A DNA stretch of 64,000 nt from Eucommia ulmoides. Its lineage: Eukaryota; Streptophyta; Magnoliopsida; Garryales; Eucommiaceae. The notes beneath the pieces are model-generated. The model saw nothing but the letters and a program-made list of their open reading frames with translations. It was not told where the DNA came from and ran no database searches. How positions within the stretch are numbered: the first letter of the stretch is position 1; every line of letters begins with the position of its first letter. Position numbers and translations under genes: made by a program. Below are positions 43,063-55,498 of the stretch, piece by piece. The stretch lies in the NCBI GenBank assembly GCA_016647705.1, contig CM028332.1, positions 29,021,300 through 29,085,299 on the forward strand, read 5' to 3'.

Positions 43063-44512
43063 ACCTCAAGTGCATAAATTGCAGCTTTGAATAATTGTTG
43101 GGGAGATGGCAGGATCTTAAGCTTTGGAAATTAGTCAGGATCTTATGCATTCTTTTTGGCTGCTCCATTTTTTTATTTCTCTACTGCCACATTTTTTTTT
43201 CTGTTGCTGTATTTTACTTATCTGTTTTACTTTTCTGTTGTTGTTGCATTTTTCTGGTCTGAACTTGATTGGTTTGTTGCTGTTATTTTTCTACTGCACG
43301 TATGTGAACTTGATTGGTTTGTTCCAGTCTGTTTTAGTTCTTGATTCTGGTATTTCAAAAATATGGTTTACTTCTTGGACAATTTGATGAACATTCCACT
43401 ACTTTGCACTTTGCATCCCTCGAAACATAATATTCTCTACCTTATTTGAACGGATTATGTAGTTTAATGGAAAAAATGCCTACTCCGAAGAGGAACTAGA
43501 TGATTTGGGAGCTGAATGAATTAAATATATGTAAAAACAAATGTGTGATTGTGGAAAAGGTATGTCATTATCTTGAATATGTAATTCATTTGTAAGAAGT
43601 TTGAGCTGTCAATTATTGAACTATAGGTGTAGAAAAATGTTTTTAATTGTTATTCATAAGACCAAAAACTTGTCTTGTTGTTTAAATTAAATAGTTAAAT
43701 TGACAGTGCTTTTTTAAAGTATTTAAAGTTAAAACTTGTTGTTTTAATTAAATAGGTGCGAGTTGTTGTTTAAATAGCTGGAAGTTGCCTGTTTAAATAC
43801 TTGCTCTCAAATTCTCATTATACAGTCGGGCTTTTTTCGCCTTGGTTCTTCAATCTGATCTCTAACCGGAGGGTTTTCTCTGTTCGAATCTCTTTCTAGG
43901 TTTGCTTCTCCTGGAGGGTGGTGGCCGCTGTTTGTTGTTTGTGTTTGAGGGAAGAAATTGTGGGTGAAAAGAGTTGTTCTAGAATTGCGTTGTTGTTCTA
44001 TATTTGTTCTGGAACAGAAACACTGTTTTGTTTTCAAAACATAAGTTTTTCATAATAGAATATTGTTCAATATATTAATGTATTTCTAATATTTTACTTC
44101 ATTTTGGATTATAAATGGAAAAGGCAAAGAAAAAGGTAAGTGTTTCATAAATGATATAAGAGATTATATGGTTTGACAATCCATACTTAAGGTACGTTCC
44201 AGTAGTCCTGGGTGGTGGACTTATATATTGTTTATTTTATAAAACAAGTATTTAAAACTATTTTTTTGTTGTAGTTGTGTTGTTTGTTGCCTTGTTTAGT
44301 GTTGGTTGTATTTGATAGTGTCATTTAATAGACAAATACTTTTAGAATGTTGCATAAATAAATGGGATTATGTCAAAAATTTTATATAAACGTCAATTTA
44401 ATATTTATGTTTATGTTTTTTATTTTTGTGTGTTTATGATGTTACAAGTGCGTTTTTTTTTTGCTAATTGGAAGTTTGATGTTGGTTTTATTCTTCCAAG
44501 GGAATTTTGAGA
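43063..44512 (+). other. Unassigned segment with promoter/first-exon-like stretch
   Basis: No protein family recognised. A TATA-like TTTAAATAC at 43,791 is followed by a C/T-rich stretch (43,820-44,040), an AT-rich stretch, then ATGGAAAAGGCAAAGAAAAAG at 44,114-44,134 running directly into GTAAGTG, a perfect plant splice donor. This looks like the start of a gene (promoter, leader, seven-codon first exon MEKAKKK). No continuation is visible because the Tekay element begins at 44,518. It could be a captured gene piece inside a transposon or chance. Confidence 0.3.
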
Positions 44513-44517
44513 TTACT
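44513..44517. repeat. Target-site duplication TTACT, left copy (outer Tekay)
   Basis: Exact match to 63,030-63,034. Confidence 0.82.
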
Positions 44518-47500
44518 TGTCACACCCCACCCCGGGCACTTGACACCCGAGGCCGGGCGTGATGTCAACCTGACATTACCGGACTAGCCCACGAATATCC
44601 AAACAAAGACATATACAAACACATTTGCCTACTTGTAAATTTTCCTTATAAAAGATATATATACCTACACCTTCCACGGTTCACGTCCAACCGACTCACC
44701 TCTAACACGACACTACCTCTCTCTAGTGCCAGTAGTGGGCCACACCTAGCCGCGGTACCTACACCCCAAAACTTTTATCGGTGTACTGTCTTCATAATAA
44801 AAAAACATTTCATGGATCAAGTATAAATAATAAACAGCATACATTCGAAATATAAAATAATATAGTCACATACTTGGTTCCACTGCCACCAATGAAAAGA
44901 AATAATGTATTTAAAATACCCAATAAAAATAAAATACACCACCATACGGAAATCCAGTTTCCCTGTCCCCAATGAAATAAACCAATATATATATGCATTG
45001 AAAATATCCAATCCAAACATTATAATTCAATCAACCTGATTATTTTAGATCAATTAATCCAGATATTTTAAAACAGTCAGTTTGAAATATTTTATGTCGA
45101 CCCGTCCAAGTATTTTAGACCCACCAGTCTAACATCTCGTCACATGATAAAATATCCTACCAGTCAACCAAAATAATATATATATAATAATAATTTAAAT
45201 ACCACTTTTCAAATAATAATACAAAAATCACATACCACCTGGAAAACTCCGTTTTCTTGTTACCACAGAAATAAACTCATAGATTTATAACATTTCAACC
45301 AGGTAGTAAAAATCCACCAGAATACTATATCTAACAAAATAGTGTAAAGCAACTAAAATAGTAGATACACCAATCTATTTTAAAGTAATATATATCCAAC
45401 CCAAACCAATCCAGTGTAAAGTAATATATATAAATTTATCCAACCAGTTCACCGTATACGACAAAACACCACACCCTCCTCCGACTAGCCATAGGATCGT
45501 TTTAACCTCACGATCGGGAGTTGCAATGGTACCATACCCCCCGTAGGATTTTCCTTCCTAACGGGTCACAACAATGTTCTACCGGACTTTGCCTAGCAAA
45601 TAATCAACACTCTGTAGGACTATGCCTAGTAGATAAACAATGCTCTGCCGGACTATGCGTAGCAGATAATCAACGCTCTGTCGGACTTTGCCTAGCAGGT
45701 AGACAACACTCTGCCGGACTATGCCTAGTAGGTAATTAACGCTCTGCCGGACTATGCCTAGCAGGTAATCAAAGCTGTTCCAGACTTTGCCTAGTAGGTA
45801 AACAACGCTCTGCTGGACTTTGCCTAGCAAGTAAACAACGCTCTGTCGGACTATGTCTAGCAAGTAATCAACGCTCTGCCGGACTATGCCTAGCAGGTAA
45901 TCAACGCTCTGTCGGACTTTGCCTAGTAGGTAATCCATATCCATTTCGGGAAGAAAATACTATGACATAATCGGACCAAACATCAATTCCACCTCAAAAT
46001 AAATGACTCGGTCCACAATAATTTTTTTCCATCCTTTTAAAAATCACATAGATTTAACAAATCATTTTCCACCCTTTTACAAACCAACTAGATTCAACAA
46101 ATAATTTTCCACAAACACCTGAAACCACTTGATCCGTATAGGTTGCAAATTTGTCATTTTTTAAATAAACACAATTTTCCATAATATACGAAAATAAAAT
46201 TTGTAATTTACATAGAAGACAGTACACTCACCTGATTATCCGCTTGCAAAACTTTCACTGACTACTCTCTACCGAGACTCCAGTGCTTGCGAACCTAATA
46301 GTGATAGGCCTAAATTAATATTTTATTTCAAATAACCTAATCATGCAAATGCAGGACCTAAATTTTTCAATTTCTCATTCCCCACATTTTATTATGAAAG
46401 ATTATTATTCGGTAAATTTTGCTCCGTTAAAAATTACTGTACACAATTTATTCATATAAACGGTCTCAAAATATATTATCTTGGGTACGATATTTTGATG
46501 CTAGTAATTAATTTTAACAAAATTAGAATTCGATTGAAATTTTACCCTTTTTCGAATTGTCGACGTTTTACTGATTTTTTTCTGATTCTGGCTCACCGCC
46601 GAGCCGAAGGACCTACCACCGAGGTGAACACGCTTCTTCTCTTCTTTATTTCGCTATTGAATTGCCACCGCCTAGGCCGTCATCTCACCGCCTAGGTGAA
46701 CATGCTCCCTATCTTCTCTGTTCTACTTTCTGATGCTTTACCGCCTAGGCGATGACCGTCTTCCTCATTTTGCTACTGCTTGCGATCAGACCAACCGTCA
46801 CTCTCTCTATTTCTTCTCCGCTTCTGATTTCGACCACCGACGACCTCACAATACACACCACCGATCAACAACCACCACCCCCGCCGGTTATCAAGCTCGC
46901 TCCCATGCACGATGACACCTACACCTTATTGCGACACACACACACACTTCGTCGACGACACACACACTCACCCACATGCACGGCAGAACTCAACAGCTGC
47001 TCACACACCCATTCTCCGTCGACGACGATCAATACACATACACATACACAATGATCACACCTACCCACACGCCGACCACCGCCCCACACACAGAAAAAAC
47101 ACACAGCAGCAGCGGTGGCACTGAACAGAGCACACCCACGCCGTCACCGCCTGAACACGACAGTGACGATCACGCCCTCTCACACCCACAACTTGCTAGA
47201 GGAACATACCATTCCAGCGACAGTAATGGTGACGTTCACACTACCCCCTCACGCCGGCCGACCAACACCACTTTGATCCTCTTTCTCTTTCTAGATTTTT
47301 CTGAATTTGTTTATGATTTTCTAATTTTTTGAGATCATGGGTTCTGCATGGATGAATTTACATGCATGAAATTAGTGGATTGATTTTTGATTTCTTCACG
47401 CCACGTCGCCCCTCCCCCATTCTCTCATGTTTCCCGGCTGATCTCACGGCACACGCACGCACATATATATATAATATCTTTGTTTTAATTACTCGTTTCT

Positions 47501-47762
47501 TCCCCTAATTTCTTTAACTCTTCATTTTAATCCATTTTATCTTTTAAGAGTTTATTAACTTGTAATTTTACCCCTAAAATTTTTAATTGAAAAGTTAAAA
47601 GCCAATTTACCTCCCAAAGTTTGGATTGAGTGTTTCTAAATTTGCAAATTGGTTCCTAAACTTTTAAATTTGAATATTGATTGACACAATTTCACCCCGT
47701 ATTTTTTTAAATGCTCTAAAATACAACTAAAATGACATACATGCTAAAATTGGGGTCTTACA
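44518..47762 (-). repeat. 3' LTR of the outer Tekay element, 3,245 bp
   Basis: Starts TGTCACACCCCACCCC, ends GGGGTCTTACA. Contains 11 tandem copies of a 33-bp unit (45,572-45,934), palindromic CACCGCCTAGGCG motifs (about 46,580-46,755) and a Pro/His/Thr-rich-looking (CA)-rich stretch (46,850-47,130) that gives spurious frames. Confidence 0.87.
45572..45934. repeat. 33-bp tandem array, 11 copies, in outer Tekay 3' LTR
   Basis: Unit of the type CAACGCTCTGCCGGACTATG + CCTAGCAGGTAAT, 11 adjacent copies with point differences only. Because 33 is a multiple of 3, both strands stay open and yield repetitive frames that are not proteins. Confidence 0.93.
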
Positions 47763-48653
47763 ACCCTTCCCTTCTAAAAGAAATTTCGTTTCGAAATTTT
47801 ATTACCTTAATCGAATAAATGCGGGTATCTGTTCCTCATCTCGTCTTCTTGGTCCCACGTTGCCTCTTCCACTGCACGACTTCGCCATAATACTTTGACT
47901 AATGGAATCGTTTTCGTTCGCAACACCTGGTCTTTACGGCTTAGGATTTGGACTGGCTCATCAACGTATGCTAAATCTTCTTCTAGCTCGATTGGCTACG
48001 AAGTCAATACATGAGAAGGGTCTGGCACATATTTTCGGAGCATCGACACATAGAAGACGTCGTGCAGTCAAGACAACTCTGGCGGTAAAGCAAGTCTATA
48101 AACTGTCGTGCCAACCCGATCTAAAATTTTATATGGTCCGATGTACCTTGGACTTAACTTCTCTTCCTTTTCGAACCTCATTCTGCTCTTCCACGGAGAT
48201 ATACGCAAAAATACCAAATCACCTACTCCAATTTCCAACTCTCGTCTACGCTTGTCTGCATATCCCTTTTGTCGACTCTAAGCAATTCTCAATTTTTTAA
48301 TTTTTTATTTATTTTTCGAATCACCCTTAATTTATCTGCTGTCATTTGGGTTATATCCGACATCAAAATTATTTACGTTCTCCTACCTCAGTTCAGACTA
48401 TTTGATTGGAGTCCTGCATCCTTTTTATACAGCGCTTTATACGGTGCCATCTCGATTGCCAAATGGCAGTTGTTATTGTAGGCGAATTCCATCAACGTCA
48501 AATGATCATCCCAGCTACCAGAAAATTCCAGAACACATCCCCTAAACATATCTTTCAACGTCTGAATCATACGCTCTGATTGTTCGTCCGTCTGAGGATG
48601 GAAAGCGGTGCTAAATTTCAGCTTGGTATACAAAGTAGTTTGGATACTTGGCC
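47763..48653 (-). pseudogene. Outer Tekay: integrase C-terminus and chromodomain
   Basis: Minus strand: 48,388-48,653 gives TAFHPQTDEQSERMIQTLKD with the catalytic Glu in QSERM and LMEFAYNNNCH; then decayed integrase C-terminus; then the chromodomain at about 47,815-47,950 (VKVLWRSRAVEEATWDQEDE, then MRNRYPHLF). A polypurine tract (TTTTAGAAGGGAAGGG on minus, 47,763-47,782) precedes the LTR. It continues the frame that reads RFTSRFWP on the far side of the inner element. Confidence 0.83.
48649..48653. repeat. Target-site duplication TGGCC, left copy (inner Tekay)
   Basis: Pairs with CGGCC at 57,004-57,008, one mismatch. The interrupted integrase frame (FWP|SIQT) confirms the junction. Confidence 0.72.
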
Positions 48654-49109
48654 TGTCACACCCCATCCCGGACACCCATCACCCTGGGGCCAGCGTGACG
48701 TCGACATGACATCACCTGCACGCCAAAACAACTAGGAAACGACAAGGGCATACATATATATATACAACCACAATTTTTCACATATACATCCTCTCTACTA
48801 AGGGGACACACCCGTCCTTGAATTATAATAACAACAAAGTATAACAACTATGAAGCTCTCACAGGTTCGCCTCGGACAGCTCCTCCCAAAATACTGCCAT
48901 ACTACACCATCGCCGGACTCTACCTAGTGCCAGTAGAGGACCGACTCCTAGTTGCTGTACCTGCGAGTGTACTGCCTTCTTAACAAAAATATTTTAGATG
49001 GATCAAGTATAAAACATATAAATATCACATATCAAATAAAAATCTCATAATATATAAATGTCTCAAACCACAAGGAAAACACTTTTTTACTGTCACCACA
49101 AAATCAACG

Positions 49110-49163
<54 letters not shown>

Positions 49164-50697
49164 ACTAAATAATAAAAATCAACCAGAATAATTCAACTAA
49201 ACGTACAGTATAATGAAATCAGAACATACCAATCCAGTATAAAAGAATATGTATAAATGTACTCATCCCAATCATCATATACGACAAAACACCATATACG
49301 ACACCACACCACACCACACCACATCATCTACATCACACACATCATACCTCATCACATCATACCATGCCCCGACTAGCCATGTGATAGTTTTAACTTCACG
49401 ATCGGGAGTTGCAACGATACCGTACCACCCGTAGGATATGCTTTCCTAGCGGGACATAACAACTCTCTGCTGGACTATACCAAGTAGGTGAACAATGCTC
49501 CGCTGGACTATGCCAAGCGGGTGAACAATGCTCCGCTGCACTATGCCAAGTGGGTGAAACACCGCTCTGCTGGACTATGCCAAGCAGGTGAATATCCAAC
49601 ACTAACTTCTACCTCACCTCAACAACAACAACTCATTCCCACCTGAACAACAACAACTCTGTCCACAATCAATAGCATCATCAAATCAATAATAACATCG
49701 TCAAACTGCAAATCAATAACATCGACCTCTACCTCCAAAATCAATTTAATCCAACTATCATTTTTCCACCCTCTGTTTAAAACCAACGAAATACACATTT
49801 CCAAAATACCCAAATTCGCTTGATCCATATAAGTTATAAAATCGTTCAGTTTTAAGTAAAAGCATTTTCCATCATATATATATATAAATAGATTTGGCAA
49901 GAAGATAGTACACTTACCTGGTGATCCGCTCCGAAGGCTTTTACCGACTATACTCTACCGCTACTCCGGTGCCTGCGAACCAACAGTCACCGTCGACCAT
50001 CCAATTTTCGCCAGTCGATCTTGATTTGTCCGATTTTTAGTTAGCACAACGACCCCCACACGCCGAAGAGTACTCCAAGGTCACCGGCTACAATTTAGCG
50101 CTGATGATCAACAGCACAGCCGAACGACACACCCACGTACACCCACACAATTGCCGGAGAACGCCGACCACAAAAATCCGACGACCCCTCATTCGATCAT
50201 CTCTCCCTCTCTAGATTTTCTGAGTGATTTCTCAATTTTTCCTCTGACGATTGATGATCACTACTGCATAGATGCATATATATGCATGATTATAGTGGGT
50301 TTGGGCTTGATCCTTCGATTGCCACGTCGCCGGTCTCTGTCTGTTCTATCTCCGGCTTCTCACTACACACACACACAATTATATGTGTACATATATGTGT
50401 TTAAAAAAAATTCTTTTGTTAAATTTATATTTTCTCCCCCTAATTCTTTAATTCACCTTTTTAGTTCAATTTACCACTTATAATTTTTATTAAATCACAA
50501 TTTGATCCCTAAACTTTTTATTTTTGAATTTAAATGACAAATTTGGATCCTAAAGTTTAGATTAAATGTTTCTAAATTTCAATTTGACCCAATAACTTTT
50601 AATTTGGTTTTTAATTAAATCAAAATTTACCTCGTATTTTTCCAAATGCTCTAAAATGTAACTATAATGACGTACGTGCTACGATTGAGGTCTTACA
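48654..50697 (-). repeat. 3' LTR of the inner Tekay element
   Basis: TGTCACACCCCATCCC to GAGGTCTTACA; direct repeat of 55,005-57,003. Includes (CA)n/(TA)n at 49,113-49,162 and four 33-bp units at 49,458-49,590. Confidence 0.87.
49458..49590. repeat. 33-bp tandem array, 4 copies, inner Tekay 3' LTR
   Basis: Units of the type AACAATGCTCCGCTGGACTA + TGCCAAGCGGGTG; the last is 34 bp. Related to the 11-copy array in the outer element. Confidence 0.88.
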
Positions 50698-51159
50698 ACT
50701 TTTCCCTCCTAAAAGAAATTTTGTCCCGAAATTTATTACCTTAGTCGAACAAGTGCGGGTATTTGTTCCTCATCTCGTCTTCTCGCTCCCACGTCGCTTC
50801 TTCCACTGCATGGCTGCGCCATAATACTTTGACTAATGAGATCGTTTTCGTTTGCAACACCAGGTCTTTAGGCTTACGATTTGGATTGGCTCCTCAACGT
50901 AGGTCAAATCTGTTTCCAATTCGATCGGCTGCGAAGTCAACAAATGAGAAGGGTCTGGCAAATATTTTTGGAGCATCGATATATGGAAAACATCGTGTAG
51001 TCGAGATAACTCAGGCGGTAACGCAAGTCTATACGCTGTCGTGCCAACTCGATCTAGAATTTCATAGAGTCCGATGTATCTTGGGCTTAACTTTCTTTTC
51101 TTCCCGAACCTCACTATGCCTTTCCACGGACAAATATACAAGAACACATGATCCCCCAC
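50698..51159 (-). pseudogene. Inner Tekay: integrase C-terminus and chromodomain
   Basis: Frame 50,833-51,159: GDHVFLYICPWKGIVRFGKK, LSPRYIGLYEILDRVGTTAY, RLALPPELSRLHDVFHISML. After a frameshift, KTISLVKVLWRSHAVEEATW and EREDEMRNKYPHLF (about 50,755-50,865) form the Tekay chromodomain. The polypurine tract TTTTAGGAGGGAAAAG (minus) abuts the LTR. In the lineage the chromodomain guides integration towards heterochromatin marks. Confidence 0.87.
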
Positions 51160-52056
51160 TTAGAACTCCAACTCCCCCCGACGCTTGTTTGCGTAACTCT
51201 TTTGTTGACTTTGAGCAAATTTTTTTTCCGATTTACCTTCACTTTGTCTGCTGTCATCTGGGCTATGTCTGACGTCAACAATTTCCGTTTACCCTCCTCA
51301 GTTCAGTCTATTGGACTAGGTCCTGCATCTCCTGTCATACAACACTTCATACGGTGCCATCTCGATTGTCGAGTGGTAGCCGTTATTATAGGCGAATTCC
51401 ATCAACGTCAAATGATTATCCTAGCTACCAGGAAATCCCAAAACACAACTCCTCAATATATTCTTCAACGTTTGGATTGTACGCTCCGGTTGACCGTTAG
51501 TCTGTGGATGAAAAGTGATACTGAATTTCAACTTGGTACCCAAAGCAGTTTGAAAATTCGGCCAGAACTTTGAAGAAATTCTCGGATCTCTATCTGACAC
51601 TATAGAAACCGGTGCACTATGCAACCTAACATTCTCGTCAATATACAATTGGGCATACTTATCAAGAGAATACGTTATCTTTACAGCTAGAAAATGAGCA
51701 GACTTGGTGAGCCTATCAACAATCACCCAGATAGAATTATGCCTCTTTTGAGTACGGGGTAAACCTGAAACAAAGTCTATCATGATATGCTCCCACTTCC
51801 ACTCTAGAATAGGTAAAGGCTGTAACAACCCACTTGGACATTTGTGTTCAATCTTCACTTGCTGATAAACAAGACACCTGGCAACAAATTCTACGATTTT
51901 CTGTTTCATTCCGATCCACCAGTCATGTTTATGCAAATCTCGATACATTTTTGTACTCCCCGGATGCATCGCGTACGCTGAGCTATGCGCCTCTTCCAAG
52001 ATATCTCCTTTTAAATTGATGTCATCAGGCGCACACAGCCAGTTTCCAACCATCAA
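51160..52056 (-). pseudogene. Inner Tekay integrase core
   Basis: Frame 51,421-52,056 has the zinc-finger region (HPGSTKMYRDLHKHDWW, then ARCLVYQQVK, where the second Cys is Tyr), and the catalytic triad: Asp in HIMIDFVSGLP, Asp in SDRDPRISSKFW, Glu in PQTNGQPERTIQ, all present. The frame then shifts into the 51,160-51,420 stretch, which links to the C-terminal part. It was apparently near-functional until recently, except for the finger Cys. Confidence 0.87.
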
Positions 52057-52402
52057 ATCTTAATTGCTCTCCCTGATATGATAATCAGCTCTGCGCCCAT
52101 TTTTCACTTCATCCTGAATCCTCTTCAATTGAACGTCTGACTTCTGCATTTCAATAATACGGTCAACCAATGTCGGCCTCAAAGTCAAAGTTGCAAGCAA
52201 TGCTACTGTCTGACCGACCGCCAGTTTCCAACCATCAAAGCTTAATTGCTCTCCCTGATATGATAATCAGCTCTGCACCCATTTTTCACTTCATCCCGAA
52301 TCCTCTTCAATTGAACGTCTGACTTCTGCATTTCAATAATACGGTCAACCAACGTCGGCCTCAAAGTCAAAGTTGCAAGCAATGTTACTATCTGACCGAC
52401 CG
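52039..52402. repeat. 182-bp tandem duplication in inner Tekay pol
   Basis: 52,039-52,220 and 52,221-52,402 are almost identical (both start CCAGTTTCCAACCATCAAA). They lie between RNase H and integrase. Only a few substitutions separate them, so the event is recent. Confidence 0.93.
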
Positions 52403-53605
52403 CCAACTGAACTCATAAGGATCTCAACTCAGCATACTAATTGGTATAAACGACTTGGATGTGTGTGACTGAACCTACTGATTTTCGACTCAACGCATCC
52501 GCTACAACATTAGCCTTCCCTGGATGATAGTGAATAGTGCAATCGTAATCTTTAATTAACTCTATCCAACGCCTCTACCTCAAATTTAATTCCTTCTGAG
52601 TAAACAAGTACTTCAAACTCTAGTGGTTGGTGAATATTTCACATATCTCGCCATATAGGTAGTGCCTCCAAATCTTCAGGTCGAATAGAATTGCTGCCCA
52701 CTCCAAATCGTGCGTCGGGTAATTATGCTCATGATTCTTCAATTTCCGAGATGCATATGCGATTACATAGCCATGCTACGTCAGAACATATCCCAGCCCT
52801 TAGTGTGACGCGTCGCTATAAATCATGAAACCACCTTCTTCTGACGAGAGGGATAGTATTAGCGCCGATATCAATATATTCTTCAACTTTTGGAAACTTT
52901 GTTCGTATTTGTCGGTCCACTCAAATTTAGATTCTTTGCGGGTCATTCGAGTCAACGGGGCAGCTATAACAGAAAATTCCTGCACAAACCATCGATAGTA
53001 ACCCGCCAGTCCTAAAAAGCTTCGAACTTCCATCACATATTTCGGTCTTTCCCACTGAACAACAGCTTCAACTTTCTTTAGGTCCACCTAAATACCGTCT
53101 CCTGAAATAACATGCCCCAAAAATACTACACGATCTAACCAAAATTCGTATTTACTGAATTTTGCATATAATCGCTTCTCCTGCAACGTCTACAACACAA
53201 TCTGAAGATGCTCTGCATGCTCTTCTCCACTTCGGGAATAAATCAATATATCGTCAATGAATATGATAATCAATTGATCCAGATACAGTTGGAAGATCCA
53301 ATTCATCAAATCCATGAAGGCAACAAGGGCATTCATCAGTCCGAAGGGCATAACCAGAAATTCATAATGTCCATATCTTGTACGGAACATTGTTTCGCCA
53401 CGTCACTGTCTCTCACTTTCAACTTATAATACCCCGATCGAAGATCTATCTTGGAAAACACTCTGGCTTTCTGAAGCTGGTTAAACAAGTCATTAATAAT
53501 AGGCAACGGATATTTGTTACGAACCGTCACTTTATTCCGTTGTCAGTAACCCATACACATCCTTAACGTGCCATCATTCTTCTTAACGAACAACACTGAG
53601 GCTCC
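52403..53605 (-). pseudogene. Inner Tekay reverse transcriptase and RNase H
   Basis: RT: 53,336-53,530 [20 protein letters not shown] and [14 protein letters not shown]; 53,190-53,390 [20 protein letters not shown] and the active site [12 protein letters not shown] (FIDD form); 52,800-53,087 EVRSFLGLAGYYRWFVQEFS and the RNase H start MIYSDASH. Further RNase H pieces follow in shifting frames ([40 protein letters not shown]) at about 52,490-52,780. Confidence 0.87.
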
Positions 53606-54151
53606 CTATGGGGAAACACTGGGTCTGATAAACCTACAGTCTAATAAATCTTGCAACTGTACTTTTAATTCTTTGAACTCAATAGGCATCATACGATAGG
53701 GTGGAATCGATATAGGAGCAGTTCTGGGAAACATCTCGATAGTGAATTCCATCTCCCAATCTATTAGCAACCCTGGCAATTCGTTTGGAAACACGTCGAG
53801 AAAATCCCTAACTACTGGAATAACTGCCATCGAAACTTCTCTCTGACTGGTGTCAATCACGTGCGTAAGATATCCCTAATATCCTTCATGCAGTAATTTC
53901 TTGATTTCTAGGGTTGAAATCAGACTGACAGGGGTGATAATTTTGTCTCCTGCGAATACAGACTCTGACTTGCCTGAGATTCGAAATATCACTCCCTTGT
54001 TAAAATAATCTACCGTGGCATGATAGTCGAACGACAAATCCATACCCAGTATTACATCAAGATTGTAAATATTCAAGGGTAATAGATCTACCGACAACTC
54101 CCTACCACCAATATGAAGTGAACTATATTTATACGCACTAACTATTAACAC
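53606..54151 (-). pseudogene. Inner Tekay protease remnant
   Basis: 53,876-54,151: LSVDLLPLNIYNLDVILGMD, LSFDYHATVDY; then 53,606-53,860: VVRDFLDVFPNELPGL, SIPPYRMMPIEFKELKVQL leading to RT. The upstream part that should carry the aspartic active site (DSG) is missing: before SVLIVSAYK the frame reads only DV-stop-EIAENYE. The same odd junction occurs in the outer element (EVYEVAENCE). Confidence 0.8.
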
Positions 54152-55004
54152 GGACTCATAGTTCTCGGCTATTTCCTACACATCATTCTCCGTTAATTTC
54201 CGCTGCTTTTACCCATTTCGCATAACTTGTAATTTGCCTGCCTGTCAACCTAAAACGTATTTCCAAATTAAATCTTTTCTAGATTAGTCTACATCTTGTC
54301 TCTTCCGTTTTTTTTTTACCCAATCAGATTTAATTTCATACCGCCGAATGGTCGTCTCTTTCTGCTTTAACCATATGAACCTCTTTTTCTAATAAAATCA
54401 CGAGCACACCCACACATTTATGATAGAGTCCGCGTATATCAAATAGTAGCGCAGTGTGTCATGTAATTGTATAAATAAATTGTTGTCTACCAATTCAATT
54501 CAAAGAATAACTTAACATCGGACGAATTAAGTGTGCTTTGCCACACTGCTGGTTTAACAATAAAAATATTACATACTACCGATAGGGAATCCCAATGTCA
54601 AATACTACGAATAGAATTACTTATCAGTTATAATTTAATATTCCCAACCACTAGCACCCCCATAATCGCGATCCACCCATTACCACTACCAACCACATTA
54701 CCCGAACCACCAACTGGCAGTATCACAACTTCGTCGCACCCACTAATTGCTAATAAGACAACCAACCATACAGGATGCCAATGTACCATCTAATGTAATA
54801 CAATAACTATCACTCACGTGCCGAACCCACCTATCGACACCCTATCTCATGGTCCACTACTGGCTCGATACCACCTATCGACACCCTATCTCAAAGTCCC
54901 CTACTGACTAGACGACTGACACGTCTTCCTATCTCATGATCCTCTACTGACACAACTGTTGGCAAGTCTACAAAACCTATAACCTAGGCTCTGATACCAC
55001 TAAT
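54152..55004 (-). other. Gag-less leader and primer site of the inner Tekay element
   Basis: No gag domain or CCHC knuckle is visible where gag should be. The sequence (e.g. AAGTGTGCTTTGCCACACTG and CCAACCACTAGCACCCCCAT at 54,528-54,662) is shared with the outer element at 59,180-59,400. The primer site CTCTGATACCAC on plus at about 54,990-55,000 reads GTGGTATCAGAG on minus, initiator tRNA-Met type. Confidence 0.7.
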
Positions 55005-55459
55005 TGTCATACCCCACCCCAGACACCCATCACCCTAGGGCCGGCGTGACGTCGACATGATATCACCTACACGCTAAAATAACTAGGAAACGACAAGGGC
55101 ATACATATATATACAACCACAATTTTTCACATATACATCCTCTCTACTAAGGGGATACACCCGTCCCTGAATTATAATAACAACAAAGTATAACAACTAT
55201 GAAGCTCTCACAGGTTCGCCTCAGACAGCTCCTCCCAAAATACTGCCATACTACACCATCGTCGGATTCTACCTCGTGCCAGTAGGGGACCGACTCCTAG
55301 CTGCTATACCTACGAGTGTACTGCCTTCTTAATAAAAATATTTTAGATGGATAAAGTATAAAATATATAAATATCACATATCAAATAAAAATCTCATAAT
55401 ATATAAATGTCTTATACCACAAGGAAAACACTTTTTCCTGTCACCACAAAATCAACGTT

Positions 55460-55498
<39 letters not shown>

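Noticed and set aside
43807-44037. Minus-strand 76-codon frame
   Set aside because: It lies antisense to a pyrimidine-rich leader-like stretch, has no family resemblance and no conserved start context.
45572-45934. CRISPR array (regular repeats of about 33 bp)
   Set aside because: Units are directly adjacent with no unique spacers, lie in a plant LTR, and no cas genes exist.
45521-45944. Repeat protein with an 11-residue period on either strand
   Set aside because: The 33-bp LTR array keeps all frames open by arithmetic; both strands give repetitive proteins and the matching LTR has a different copy number.
46752-47332. Pro/Thr/His-rich proteins near 46.8-47.3 kb and 62.0-62.5 kb
   Set aside because: They are in (CA)-rich LTR sequence, in several overlapping frames on both strands; no conserved domain, and the two LTR copies do not keep the same frame.
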